64,000 bases of DNA from Akkermansia massiliensis (GCF_023516715.1 NZ_JAMGSI010000002.1:682001-746000); one strand, 5' to 3'; positions 8,873 through 17,935 are shown, numbered from the stretch's first letter. Translations and numbers: made by a program. Notes: generated by a model from the letters alone, not told the origin.

Positions 8873-9400
8873 ATGCCTGTTAAAGCGATGAGATACGGAA
8901 TTTGGACCAGATGGGCCGCTGCGGCCGTGTTTGCCTCCCTGGCTGCATGTACGGCGGAAGAATGGGCGCAGTTTAACAAGGAGATGGAGCAGAATCAGCG
9001 GGCCGCCGCCGAACGCCGGGTCAAATACCGCAAGATCAGGGTCCAGTGCTCCGACTGGGAGATGGCGGATACGGCTGCCGCCTCCCTCTCGTCCAAGGGT
9101 TTCCGGGTCATGTACCCCGGAGAAGACGGCTACGGAGCCGTGGCGACCGTCAGCAAGACGGCGCAGGAGCATGTGCTGATTCGCAACGGGAATTATTTCA
9201 CCACGCTGCCCGGTCCCAATACGCGGCCCGGCTACAGGACGAAGGTTACCGTGACCGTGCATAATCTGGCGGGCAGGAAGCTGGCTGAATACCAGGGGGA
9301 AAGCGTTCCTTCCGAATCCTTCCACCGCATGGAGGCGGCCCGGTCCGCCTGCCGCAAGGCCATCGGCAAAATGCCGTCCAGCACTTCCATTTACTGGTAG
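8873..9400 (+). CDS. Lipoprotein of unknown function
   Basis: The 175-residue product has an N-terminal signal with a lipobox, SLAAC (Cys at about residue 26), so it should be lipid-anchored after export. The mature part begins with a charged helix, then a mixed alpha/beta region (about 55-175) with no recognised domain. TTGACA at 8818-8823 lies about 50 bases upstream and may be its -35 box, but the -10 box is unclear. It is convergent with the GT10 gene at 9441. Confidence 0.65.
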   Translation: MPVKAMRYGIWTRWAAAAVFASLAACTAEEWAQFNKEMEQNQRAAAERRVKYRKIRVQCSDWEMADTAAASLSSKGFRVMYPGEDGYGAVATVSKTAQEHVLIRNGNYFTTLPGPNTRPGYRTKVTVTVHNLAGRKLAEYQGESVPSESFHRMEAARSACRKAIGKMPSSTSIYW

Positions 9401-9440
9401 GGGGGGAGTTTTGGCCCTTATCCTGGGGACGGCAGCCGGG

Positions 9441-10472
9441 CTACACTCCGGCTCCGGTCCCGCGCCTGCCGCGTGACCTGATTTTATAGGCCAGCGTATC
9501 CGCCAGCTCCCGGAGGGCGTTGAGCGGGTTTTTCCGCAGGACGTGGCGCCCTTTCAGCGTGGCGCCGGGCCGGACGGTTCCCGTTCCCCGGTGGTTGTGG
9601 ATGACGGCGGCTGTCTGGGCGAACATGTTGTACTTTTCCAGCACCAGGCGTCTAGCCTCGCGAATGGCGGGAAGCCGCTTTTCGTATTCCCCGCCGTCCA
9701 TGGCCTTGCGGATAATTTCAAAGGCTTTTTGCGGATCGTCCAGGGGGATGGGGATGAAGCTTTCCTGCGGGAAGCATTCCGTCGCCAGCGGGTCCCCGGC
9801 GTAAAAGGGAAGGGTCATGGCGACGAAGGCGTCGGACAGTTTTTCCGTCCAGTGATGGGGTTCCAGATGGTTTTCCACGCACAGATGGTACTTGTAGCCG
9901 TCCATGGCGACGGTTTTGTTTTCTATTTCCTGAATGCCATGCCCGAACCAGTCCAGCTCCGGCAGGCGGTCCGCCAGGTAGCGCGTGAGGTCATAACGCA
10001 TTTTATGCATGGTATGCGTGTGCTGCTTGGCGGAACAGATGGTGGAAAGCATCTTGGTTTTCGGAAATTCCGTCTGGTCCAGAATCTCCTGCATGGGCTT
10101 GATGTACAGCCATTCCAGGCATCCGCGGCCCAGGGTATGGTTGGGGTGCGGGAGGTCCCGGACGGAGTGGGTAGTCAGCACGGTGCCGAACTGGCCGGTG
10201 TATGCCCGGCTGTAGATTTTAATGGAAGGGGGTTCCACCGTGATCAGGATGGTCTGGTCCGGGGGACAGAGCAGGGGTTCCGTTTCATCCTTGATGGTGC
10301 CTATGGAGTTCCTGGGGAATTCATCGTATACTAGTACCCAGTCATAGTCCGTCATGGCGGCGTCCGTGCAGAACAGGCAGTCGCCCCACAGCAGGGATTC
10401 CGTTTTATCCGGGGAGGCCTTGGTGGATTTTCTGATGACCTTGATGCGTATGGGGCGGGAGGAATCCGTCAT
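9441..10472 (-). CDS. Glycosyltransferase family 10 (fucosyltransferase-like)
   Basis: The 343-residue protein has the C-terminal GT10 block: YKYHLCVENH (about 191-200), then WTEKLSDAFVAMTLPFYAGDP. This matches the alpha-1,3/1,4-fucosyltransferase pattern of an FEN-type motif followed by TEKL and PVVxG. GT10 enzymes move fucose from GDP-fucose onto GlcNAc or glucose in surface glycans. Here the FEN motif reads VEN. The C-terminus is basic and may contact the membrane. It has its own promoter (10565-10592) and a leader of about 85 bases, so it is not simply co-transcribed with the acyltransferase. The sugar donor is inferred from the family. Confidence 0.75.
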   Translation of the reverse strand: MTDSSRPIRIKVIRKSTKASPDKTESLLWGDCLFCTDAAMTDYDWVLVYDEFPRNSIGTIKDETEPLLCPPDQTILITVEPPSIKIYSRAYTGQFGTVLTTHSVRDLPHPNHTLGRGCLEWLYIKPMQEILDQTEFPKTKMLSTICSAKQHTHTMHKMRYDLTRYLADRLPELDWFGHGIQEIENKTVAMDGYKYHLCVENHLEPHHWTEKLSDAFVAMTLPFYAGDPLATECFPQESFIPIPLDDPQKAFEIIRKAMDGGEYEKRLPAIREARRLVLEKYNMFAQTAAVIHNHRGTGTVRPGATLKGRHVLRKNPLNALRELADTLAYKIRSRGRRGTGAGV

Positions 10473-10564
10473 GGGAATGGAGGCGTTGAAGCGGCGCGCG
10501 GGCTTTCCGCCGTACGTCGGGCAACCCGTCCGGAAGCATCGCGGCGGCGGCGCTGCATGACGTC

Positions 10565-10592
10565 AGTGTAGGGGGCCTTCCTTCCTTGTCAA
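10565..10592 (-). promoter_or_regulatory. Sigma-70-type promoter of the GT10 gene at 9441
   Basis: On the minus strand TTGACA (10592-10587) and TACACT (10570-10565) are separated by 16 bases. The flank upstream of the -35 box is nearly identical to that of the other GT10 promoter at 13825-13852 (CTTTGnCATTGACAAG), which supports both as real elements. Confidence 0.6.
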
Positions 10593-10630
10593 TGTCAAAG
10601 GATTGGGCGTTTTTCCGTGCGGAGCTTCCG

Positions 10631-12706
10631 TCAGTTGGACACCGTGCTTTCCATCCCCGGAAAAAGCTGGTCGAGGATGCCGGAAACCATTTTCCTGGAA
10701 CCGTAGGGGGAAAGGTGGTTGTCGTCACAGTACATCAGGTGCCCCTCGTCTTCTTCCAGCCACCGCCCGTTTTTATGGAAGGCGCCGTGCAGCGGGATAA
10801 AGCGGCACAGGCCCGTGGATTCCATGTGCTCCAGCAGGGCGAATACGGGGCGTTGCCGCGTGATGAAGTCTCCGCCCAGCAGGCGGTCCGCGCGGTTGGC
10901 GTTCAGCAGCGCATTGCGCCGCATGAGTTTGCGCGGGCCGAAGGTCCATTCAGGCACGGGACCCAGCAGCACGATTTGCTTGCCGGCCTTGCGAAGGCGT
11001 GCGCAGGTGTGGAGCAGGCCGTCCGCAACCAGTTGTTTCAGGCGCATGTCCCGGTGGCTGTTGACCAGTTCAATCCAGCGGTTGTGGATGAATACGGTGT
11101 GTATCTGGGGAGTGTTTTCCAGCCAGTCCAGAATCAGGTCCATGTTGTGCTCCCAGTGCGGGTACATCATGCGCAGCAGCGTGAGGGAATCCGCGTCTCC
11201 GGACTCGGAAATGCCGCTCAGGGGGCATAGCCGCGCCCGGTAGAACAGGCCTGACCGGTTGAGGAGCCGGGCGGCGTCGTCAAAGCCCGGAGAGCTGGCC
11301 ATGGCATGGCTGTCTCCCATAAGCAGGAAGGAAGGGGGCTGCCCGGTTTTACCCAGCAGTACAAAGGGGTAGTCCGTCACGTCTCCCAGCTCCGGATGAT
11401 GGGGCTGGATGGCGTTTCCCTTTTCCACCACCGCACGGTCAGGGGGCGTGATGCCGAAGGAGGGCGGGAAGGCCGGCCCCTTCCAGTATTCCGGGAATGA
11501 TATGTTGTTGGCGGCCACGTGCCAGTAGTCCCGTGCGCCGTCCGTCCATTTGAGCCATTCTCCGGCAAAATCCAGCGTGAGGCACCCTGCCGCCGTGAGC
11601 AGGAACGCTTTTGCGGGCTTCCGCCATGCGGCGGCTGTCCTGAAGGGGGTTTCCACGAATTTCCAGGAAAGGAAACCGAGAAGAAGGGAGAGAAGGAACA
11701 TGCCCGCATAGTCCCGCGGACCGCATTCATTGAAGCAGAAGTAGGTCCAGTACACGATGACGGGCCAGTGCCACAGGTACAGGGAGTAGGAGATTTTGCC
11801 GATGCCCGTGCTGAGCGGATGCCTGAGGATGCGCCCGGACCAGCCGTGGCTTCCGTAGCGGATCAGAAGGGCCGCCCCCGCGACGGAAGGAATGGCCGTA
11901 TAACCCGGAAAGGGCGTGGAGGAGGAATAACAGGCAAAGGGGAGCAGAATGCCGGCCCACCCCGCCAGCCGCAGCCAGCGTATTCCCCGGCCCTGTTCCG
12001 CAGCGACGGGAGCCAGGGCCAGGAGACAGCCTGCCAGGAGTTCCCAGGCGCGGCAGTGAAGCAGGTAAAAGGCCTTGTTATGCTCCAGATTCCCCATGTG
12101 GTAGACGGCGGCGAACAGGGAGAGCGCCAGGGCTCCGCAGAGAACGGGCTTGACGGCGTTTTTCCTGAATTTCCAGAGCAGCCACAGGGCGAGCGGAATC
12201 GTCAGGTAGAATTGCTCCTCCACGCTCAGGGACCACAGGTTCAGCAGCGGGTTTTCTTCTGCGGCCGGGCTGAAATAGTTTCCTGCGGTCCTGCTGAAAT
12301 AAATGTTGGTGATGAAGAGGGCGCTTGACCTCACGGTGCGCCCCAGGGTCCGCAGGTCGTCGCAGGCCAGCACCACGCACCCGAAGGCCAGCACGACCGC
12401 AATCAGGCAGAAATAGGCGGGCATGATGCGCCTGATTCTCCGGTAGTAAAAGGAGGACAGGGAGAAGTTCCCTTCCTTCAGGCTGCGGACAAGGCCGCTG
12501 CCGATCAGGTAGCCGGAGATGACGAAGAAGATGTCCACGCCCGTGTACCCTCCCGGGCAGATCCATTCCTGCAAATGGTACAGGACGACGGCCAGCACGG
12601 CAAAGGTGCGCAGGCCGTCGATGTGCGGAAAGTAGGTTCCGTGGGCGGCATTTCCGGCCTGATGGAGGGAAGGTGAACAAAAGTTTTCAGAAAGGCATTT
12701 GTTCAT
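10631..12706 (-). CDS. OafA-like acyltransferase 3 with C-terminal SGNH domain
   Basis: The 691-residue membrane protein starts, in my choice, at ATG 12706; an upstream in-frame extension overlaps the next gene and looks non-coding. The acyltransferase 3 domain opens with HIDGLRTFAVLAVVLYH and GVDIFFVISGYLI, and spans about ten membrane helices to about residue 390. The C-terminal SGNH hydrolase-like domain has GDSHA (block I) and DDNHLS (block V with the catalytic Asp/His). Such proteins acetylate surface polysaccharides (O-antigen, capsule) from the periplasmic side. It lies among glycosyltransferases, so surface-glycan O-acetylation is the likely role. Confidence 0.85.
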   Translation of the reverse strand: MNKCLSENFCSPSLHQAGNAAHGTYFPHIDGLRTFAVLAVVLYHLQEWICPGGYTGVDIFFVISGYLIGSGLVRSLKEGNFSLSSFYYRRIRRIMPAYFCLIAVVLAFGCVVLACDDLRTLGRTVRSSALFITNIYFSRTAGNYFSPAAEENPLLNLWSLSVEEQFYLTIPLALWLLWKFRKNAVKPVLCGALALSLFAAVYHMGNLEHNKAFYLLHCRAWELLAGCLLALAPVAAEQGRGIRWLRLAGWAGILLPFACYSSSTPFPGYTAIPSVAGAALLIRYGSHGWSGRILRHPLSTGIGKISYSLYLWHWPVIVYWTYFCFNECGPRDYAGMFLLSLLLGFLSWKFVETPFRTAAAWRKPAKAFLLTAAGCLTLDFAGEWLKWTDGARDYWHVAANNISFPEYWKGPAFPPSFGITPPDRAVVEKGNAIQPHHPELGDVTDYPFVLLGKTGQPPSFLLMGDSHAMASSPGFDDAARLLNRSGLFYRARLCPLSGISESGDADSLTLLRMMYPHWEHNMDLILDWLENTPQIHTVFIHNRWIELVNSHRDMRLKQLVADGLLHTCARLRKAGKQIVLLGPVPEWTFGPRKLMRRNALLNANRADRLLGGDFITRQRPVFALLEHMESTGLCRFIPLHGAFHKNGRWLEEDEGHLMYCDDNHLSPYGSRKMVSGILDQLFPGMESTVSN

Positions 12707-12798
12707 GAGGCGGAAAGGAGGAAAATACAGGGATGGGGGAGAAAGTGAAGAGGAAGCGAGAGAAGCCGGGATGGAGTTGAACTGTCCGGGAGCCTGGA

Positions 12799-13797
12799 TC
12801 AGTGGCGCAGGCGGTTCTTCAGCCGCCGCCATGCCAGGCGCAGCCTGTGGCCGCGTTTTAAAAAGCGCTGGTAGTAGGCAATCCATGTGCCGTCCCCCTT
12901 GCGGCGCGCTTCTTCCGGAGACTGGTCGAATATCCGGTAGAGTTTGGCTGTTTCACGTTCCGTTTCTTCCAGGAAGAGGGCTTCCTGTTCCGGGGTTTTC
13001 CAGGGGCGGGACATGATTTCACACCACAGGCCGTCGTCTTCGTCCACTTTCTTCACGTAGGCCGCGGCGTCGTCCAAGGTGGGGAAGTCGTGGCAGTTGA
13101 TGAACGCGGCGGAGTTGAATTCCCTTCCGATGTCCGGATTGCCCCAGTAAATGGGGATGGTGCCCGCAAGCATGCTGGTGACGATTTTCTCGCTGGTGTA
13201 GCCGGGGTACCAAGCGTTTTCAAAGGCAATGGAGAATTTGTACGGCTTTTTCATCCGGATGGAGGAGGCGTACCAGTCTTCCGACCGGTGGCCGTCGCCC
13301 GGCGTGTTGTTGAGGTGGGGCCCCAGGGAGTTGACGAACCGGACGGAGGAGAGCTTGTGAAAAATGGCGTCCCGGTTGGGATGGGATTTGCGGTTGGCGT
13401 AAATGAAGTTGCAGAAGCCCGTTTTGGAGGCCAGGAGGGCGCGGACGTCCAGGCCTGCCTTGCCGCCGTGCACTTCCTGCAAATGGTGGCGCAGGAAGGG
13501 GAGTTTGACGGTGCGGTCGCTTCCGGGCACCGCATCCAGCCCGATGTAGTAGTCAAACAGCATGAAGTCCGGGGCGATGGCTTCATGGCAGCCGTACATG
13601 ACGGTGATATGGCCGGGGGCCCGTTCCAGAAAATCGTAAAACGCTTCCCGGTTGACGTAAAACCAGGGGGTGGCGATCAGGTAGTCGAAGTCGGAATCGT
13701 CTTCCACCACGCGGTAACGGTCTTTCAGGAGCTGGTAAATGCCTTCCCTGCCGAAATCCGGAGTGGACTGTAAAAAGGAGATTTTAAGCGTTTTCAT
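12799..13797 (-). CDS. Glycosyltransferase family 10, alpha-1,3-fucosyltransferase-like
   Basis: The 332-residue protein carries a very clear GT10 signature: YKFSIAFEN (about 185-193), YTSEKIVTSMLAGTIPIYWG, and then EFNSAAFIN. This is close to the bacterial alpha-1,3-fucosyltransferases that build Lewis-type structures in Helicobacter. It should transfer L-fucose from GDP-fucose in the cytoplasm. The basic C-terminus (about 310-332, rich in Arg and Lys) could anchor it to the membrane. No GDP-fucose biosynthesis gene is in the window. Its own promoter sits about 28 bases upstream of the start. Confidence 0.85.
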   Translation of the reverse strand: MKTLKISFLQSTPDFGREGIYQLLKDRYRVVEDDSDFDYLIATPWFYVNREAFYDFLERAPGHITVMYGCHEAIAPDFMLFDYYIGLDAVPGSDRTVKLPFLRHHLQEVHGGKAGLDVRALLASKTGFCNFIYANRKSHPNRDAIFHKLSSVRFVNSLGPHLNNTPGDGHRSEDWYASSIRMKKPYKFSIAFENAWYPGYTSEKIVTSMLAGTIPIYWGNPDIGREFNSAAFINCHDFPTLDDAAAYVKKVDEDDGLWCEIMSRPWKTPEQEALFLEETERETAKLYRIFDQSPEEARRKGDGTWIAYYQRFLKRGHRLRLAWRRLKNRLRH

Positions 13798-13824
13798 GGG
13801 AGAAGGCGGGTCGGAGTGGTTGAG

Positions 13825-13852
13825 AGTGTATGGGGCGGCTCTTTCTTGTCAA
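13825..13852 (-). promoter_or_regulatory. Sigma-70-type promoter of the GT10 gene at 12799
   Basis: On the minus strand TTGACA (13852-13847), a 16-base spacer and TACACT (13830-13825) lie just upstream of the start at 13797, giving a leader of about 20 bases. A near-palindrome, TTGTCAATGACAA, overlaps the -35 box. It closely resembles the promoter at 10565-10592. Confidence 0.65.
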
Positions 13853-13919
13853 TGACAAAGGCAGGGGCCGGCCGGGCGTGTTGGGGGAAGGTTGCCCGGC
13901 GGTTAAACATCAGCCTTTT

Positions 13920-15194
13920 TCACCCTTCGCGACGGTATTCCCGGAGCGTTTCTTCATACAGGGCGGCGTGCCGCGCGGCAATGACGGGGTAGGAAAACGT
14001 TTGTTCGGCGTGTTGGCGGCCTTCCTCCGCCAGGGCCAGCAGGAGCTTTCCGTCCCGGATGAGCCGTTCGCAGTGGCCTGCCATTTGATTCAGGTCTCCC
14101 TGGGGAGCCACCAGCCCCGTCCTGCCGTCCAGGACCACTTCCGGAACTCCGCCCGTCCGGAAGGTGACGGAGGGGGTCTTGCAGGCCATGGATTCCAGAG
14201 CTACGTTGGAAAGGACGTCCTGAAGCGTGGGATTCAGGAAGATGTCCGCTGCGCTGTAAAGCCCGGCCAGCTTGTTCATGTCCGTAATGAAGCCGGCATT
14301 TGTGCTGGGGAAGGGGAATTCCACGTTCTTTTCCTGGTTGCCGAAGAGCAGCAGATGAAGGTTCCTGTGCCCGCGCCGGTACAGTTCCTCCAGCACCAGG
14401 GGGATGAAATGGCCTCCCTTGACCGGATTGAACAGGCCGGTTGCGCCGCAGGCAATGACAAAGGCTCCGGACGGGATGCCCAGGGCCGCACGGATGGCCT
14501 CCCGGTCTTCCGCCGGGCGGAAGAGGTCCGTATCCACGGGGTTGTAAATCTGGACAATCCTTCTTCCGGGGAACATGCAGCCTTTTTCCACTTCCCTTTT
14601 CAGCCAGAGGGAGGGCGTCACCAGCGTCAGGGACGGTATGCGGGCGAAGGAGCGGCGCTTGCGGGAGAACAGCCACGCCGGAAGGCCGCGGAAGAGGCGG
14701 GGAGTGCCGAGCTGGGGGCAACTGCCGCGGCATTCGTCCCGGAATCGGTCGCAGTCCATGGTGCAGTGGCACCCCGCGGTGCAGGCAAACATGTCGTGCA
14801 GCGTATAGACCAGCGGGCGGCGGATGTGGCTCAGCCGCGTGAAATCCACCGTTCGGCCGCCTATCCAGTGCAGGTGCACCAGGTCGGCTTTCTCCATCTG
14901 GGCGGTGTCGAACCCCATGCCCAGCACGTTCAGGGAGAAGGGCAGGTCCCTCCTTTTTTCCGGCAGCAGGGCGTCAAATCCATGCGCCAGATGGCGGCGC
15001 AGCGCGTCCGTAGCTCTTCTGGCGGCGGATCTGCTGATTTCCAGGCCGTCTATTCCCTTGCGCCTCCTGAGCAGAAGGACGGATTCCATATCGGAAATAT
15101 TCCGGTTCAGGGCATCATTCAACCGGTAGGGAGCGGAGCTGGCCGATACGCTGTGGGAGACTTGGAATACTGTCCTGCGTTGAGGAGAAGTCAC
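13920..15194 (-). CDS. Glycosyltransferase family 4
   Basis: A GT-B fold enzyme of about 424 residues. The N-terminal Rossmann half begins VFQVSHSVSASSAPYRL and contains DLVHLHWIGG and YTLHDMFA. The C-terminal half has IYNPVDTDLFRP, GHRNLHLLLFG, DIFLNPTLQDVLSNVALESMACKTP and TGGVPEVV, with the ESMA glutamate that contacts the sugar nucleotide. A Cys-rich stretch (CTAGCHCTMDC) resembles colanic-acid-type GT4 enzymes. I prefer the GTG at 15194, which puts the first beta strand close to the N-terminus. The frame stays open to a TTG at 15335. It probably adds a sugar to the surface glycan made by this cluster. Confidence 0.8.
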   Translation of the reverse strand: MTSPQRRTVFQVSHSVSASSAPYRLNDALNRNISDMESVLLLRRRKGIDGLEISRSAARRATDALRRHLAHGFDALLPEKRRDLPFSLNVLGMGFDTAQMEKADLVHLHWIGGRTVDFTRLSHIRRPLVYTLHDMFACTAGCHCTMDCDRFRDECRGSCPQLGTPRLFRGLPAWLFSRKRRSFARIPSLTLVTPSLWLKREVEKGCMFPGRRIVQIYNPVDTDLFRPAEDREAIRAALGIPSGAFVIACGATGLFNPVKGGHFIPLVLEELYRRGHRNLHLLLFGNQEKNVEFPFPSTNAGFITDMNKLAGLYSAADIFLNPTLQDVLSNVALESMACKTPSVTFRTGGVPEVVLDGRTGLVAPQGDLNQMAGHCERLIRDGKLLLALAEEGRQHAEQTFSYPVIAARHAALYEETLREYRREG

Positions 15195-15646
15195 ATAGGG
15201 GAGTATGAGGATTAGGAATCCGGCGTCAAGCCTGCAAATCTGAAAGAAAAACGTTTTGGGAAGATTTCGCTTGCCGTTATTCCGTGAACCGGCAGACGCT
15301 GGCCCTGATGTCAGGGAGGCTTCTTCTTTCAACAAGAAGCAGGGGAAGCTGGCTCACGGAGGGGCCGCGGCTGTGAAAGGATATTTTGATTGACGGTGTT
15401 TTGCGGCTTCGGCGCCTGGGAGCGGAAGATTTCTGGCTATAATAGATATAACTCATTGTATATAATAGTATAAATAATATTAAATAGCCGTTGCTGCGTT
15501 CCGGAGGCGATAGGTATCAGGGCCGGGAGGCCGTGGCTCCCGGGAGGTACGCGACCATGAAAGGGAGATGGGGAGAATGTTGATGGAGCGGCAATTGGAC
15601 CATCCCGGAGGGGGGAAAAGGAGAGCTTTTCCGAGCTGTGGCATCC
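15195..15646. other. Long AT-rich leader/promoter region ahead of the GT4 gene
   Basis: No gene is supported here. Positions 15437-15486 are strongly AT-rich with repeated TATAATAG words (such as TATATAATAG), a plausible minus-strand promoter core. Nearer the GT4 gene, two inverted repeats lie side by side: CCCTGA/TCAGGG (15303-15316) and GCTTCTT/AAGAAGC (15319-15340). If transcription starts near 15440, these would lie in a leader of about 240 bases. Confidence 0.4.
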
Positions 15647-16453
15647 TTACCGGATTCCTAATCCGCCCTTTTTGGCGGGAAGAAGAAGCTGCCTGCATTT
15701 TTGCAGCCAGCCTTTTTTTGCGGTCCGCGGGATTCCCATGTCGCGCCTGTCCTGGAATGGAAAGGAGGAAAGCTGTTCCCAGTCCTCCGCATAGGTTTCC
15801 GTACCGTCCAGGGCGGTGATGCCCTGCAGCTTGCACAGGATGGAGAAGATGCTCTGGTCATACCGGTTTTCCACAAAGCCCGGCAGGTTGGGAGAGGCGG
15901 AGGGAGAATTGTCCGCCAGGTGCAGATGGTCGTAAAAGACATGGAGCCAGTCCCGGATCAGGCTTTCCGTGACCGGGTTCTTTTTCAGAAAGACGTGGCC
16001 CCCTGCAATTTGCTGGGTGTGCGTGACATGGACATCTTCCCCGGAAACGCCGAAGTGGCGCAGGATGTCCCCCTTGGTCCATTTGTATTCCGGCTGCCCG
16101 TTGGTGAAAACCAGCATGCCGCGGCTGTCCCGGTCCAGCATGTCCACATATTCCCGGAAACGCTTCGCTCCGTTAATGTTGATATGGCAGCCTGCATCCA
16201 GGTACAGGAGGCGGTCGCCTTCCTGCATGTCCTGCAGGACGTGGTGGATGGCCCAGGGTTTCCAGGACCAGTACCCGAATCCCCGGCAGGACGGCGTCAG
16301 GTATTTGCCCATGCGGCCGGTGAATTCCGCGGAAAGGTCATGTTCCGTGAACAGCGTGATCTCATCGAAAAATTCCAGCGCTTCCGCCTGCCTGCCCAGC
16401 CGTTCCAGGGCGGCCGCCATGCGGGAGTCTGCGAATGAGAGAAAGCGGTTCAT
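15647..16453 (-). CDS. Putative glycosyltransferase-like protein of the surface-glycan cluster
   Basis: The 268-residue protein has no signature I can assign with certainty. It has features of a GT-A-like fold: GFGYWSWKPWAI, then DRLLYLDAGCHININ, where a DxG replaces the usual DxD, then a region HTQQIAGGHVFLKK and the aromatic-rich block WLHVFYDHLHLADN. The C-terminus is basic. It lies 26 bases downstream of the GT2 gene at 16480 on the same strand, so the two are probably one operon. A transferase role in the same glycan is inferred from this context. Confidence 0.5.
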   Translation of the reverse strand: MNRFLSFADSRMAAALERLGRQAEALEFFDEITLFTEHDLSAEFTGRMGKYLTPSCRGFGYWSWKPWAIHHVLQDMQEGDRLLYLDAGCHININGAKRFREYVDMLDRDSRGMLVFTNGQPEYKWTKGDILRHFGVSGEDVHVTHTQQIAGGHVFLKKNPVTESLIRDWLHVFYDHLHLADNSPSASPNLPGFVENRYDQSIFSILCKLQGITALDGTETYAEDWEQLSSFPFQDRRDMGIPRTAKKGWLQKCRQLLLPAKKGGLGIR

Positions 16454-16479
16454 TGTCCGGAAGGTAGGGATAAGGCAAT

Positions 16480-17634
16480 TTACAGGGAAGGCGGCGATGT
16501 GTCAAACGGCTCTTCCGGCGAGGCGTTTTTCCCTTGGAAACCGTTGGAATGCGCTTGGGAAAAATGTTCCGCGAGCATTCTTTTGCAGGAGTAATAGCGT
16601 CCCTTCTGTCCGGGAAGCAGGGAACAGGCCGCCAGCAGGATGCGGCCCCAGCCGTTGGATGGCGGCTGCGCCGAGTTCAGCAGGTCCACCAATTGCCTGT
16701 CCCGGCCCGGCAGGACGGAGAGGAACCGAGCCCCTTCCGCGTTCCGGTAGAACAGGTGCCACCAGTCCAGCAGGGACTGTTGCTGAACGGCGGTCATCTG
16801 GTGGAAAAGAGGATGCTTGGAAACGAAGAAAGGCCTGATTTTCCGCACGCCATAGGCGAACAGGCCTTCATTCTGCCATCCGTGTTCCTTCCAGTAGTCC
16901 ACGATGTACAGCAGACGCTGGAATTCCTGCACGCATTTGAAGTAGGTGGGGTCATTGCAGCGGCGGGAAAGGGAACCGCTCCGCATGAGGCGGTAGTAAT
17001 ACAGGCAGTCCGGAATGAACAGGAGGCGGGAGGCGTGGGGGACGGCCATCAGCCGGAAGGTTTCATCCTCCGCGCCGGATTTCAGGTTCACATTGAAGCG
17101 GAGGCGGTGGGCGTCCAGCATGCTTTTCCGGAACAGCTTGCTCCATACGCAGATGTCCATTTTACCCCAGATGGAGTCCCGGAAGAAGCTGGCCGGGGAG
17201 GCGTCCTTTTCAAAATGCCAGGAGGGCGACCTCCTTCTGGCCTCAATGAGCCGGTCCGACGAGTCCTCGAAGACATGGTTGCCGCACTCCACGATGTCCG
17301 CATCATGTTCCAGGGCCGCGGAAAAAAGGCGGGAGTACATTTCCGGGTCCACGTAGTCGTCCGGGTCCGCAAAGCCGACGTAAAGGCCCCGCGCCGCATC
17401 CAGCCCCGCGTTCCTTGCGGCGGAAACGCCCGCGTTCTGCTGGTTCAGGAGGATGATTCTGCCGTCCTTTTCCTTCCAGCGGAGCAGGTGCGCCCAGGTA
17501 TCGTCCATGGAGCCGTCATTGATGCAGATGATTTCAATGTTCCGGAGGGTCTGCCGAACCAGGCTGTCCAGACAGTCGTCCACATAAGCGGCTACATTGT
17601 AGCAGGGAACGATGATGGAAACGTCGGGACGCAT
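16480..17634 (-). CDS. Glycosyltransferase family 2
   Basis: The 384-residue cytoplasmic GT-A enzyme begins VSIIVPCYNVAAYVDDCLDS and has ICINDGSMDDT and the metal-binding FADPDDYVD motif (DPDD, about residue 92). These are hallmarks of GT2 sugar transferases that build O-antigen or capsule. The C-terminal 180 residues form a helical extension common in LPS-type GT2 enzymes. It is the first gene of a minus-strand unit with the putative transferase at 15647, and it reads divergently from hldD. Its promoter contains an unusual dyad (17647-17675). The sugar is unknown. Confidence 0.85.
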   Translation of the reverse strand: MRPDVSIIVPCYNVAAYVDDCLDSLVRQTLRNIEIICINDGSMDDTWAHLLRWKEKDGRIILLNQQNAGVSAARNAGLDAARGLYVGFADPDDYVDPEMYSRLFSAALEHDADIVECGNHVFEDSSDRLIEARRRSPSWHFEKDASPASFFRDSIWGKMDICVWSKLFRKSMLDAHRLRFNVNLKSGAEDETFRLMAVPHASRLLFIPDCLYYYRLMRSGSLSRRCNDPTYFKCVQEFQRLLYIVDYWKEHGWQNEGLFAYGVRKIRPFFVSKHPLFHQMTAVQQQSLLDWWHLFYRNAEGARFLSVLPGRDRQLVDLLNSAQPPSNGWGRILLAACSLLPGQKGRYYSCKRMLAEHFSQAHSNGFQGKNASPEEPFDTSPPSL

Positions 17635-17646
17635 AAGCTTATAATG

Positions 17647-17675
17647 TATGTAACGGATTTACAATCCGTGGTCAA
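17647..17675 (-). promoter_or_regulatory. Promoter with a perfect dyad filling the spacer (GT2 gene)
   Basis: On the minus strand TTGACC (17675-17670) and TACATA (17652-17647) are separated by exactly 17 bases. Those 17 bases (17653-17669) form a perfect inverted repeat, ACGGATT-gta-AATCCGT. This is where a repressor dimer would block polymerase. It lies 13 bases from the GT2 start codon, in the 301-base divergent region shared with hldD (17635-17935). Nothing else is clear in that region. Confidence 0.5.
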
Positions 17676-17935
17676 TGATAATTTTTGCAAGATAAATATT
17701 ACCGAAGGTTTTTAACGTTGTCAGCATGAAAAGAGGGGATGAAGGCCGGGGATTCCGCGGGATGCGCAGGGATTGCGTTCCAACGGTTTTCCGCGTGGAC
17801 CGGCCAGGGGTTGGAGTATCCGGATTGTAAATTCGTTGAGAATTTGGAGTTCGGGAACGCCTCAAATGGCAGTTGCCTAGGGCCGGGTGGATGTGGTACA
17901 AAAGGCCGTACAACTTCTTCATTTATTCTTCTCTT

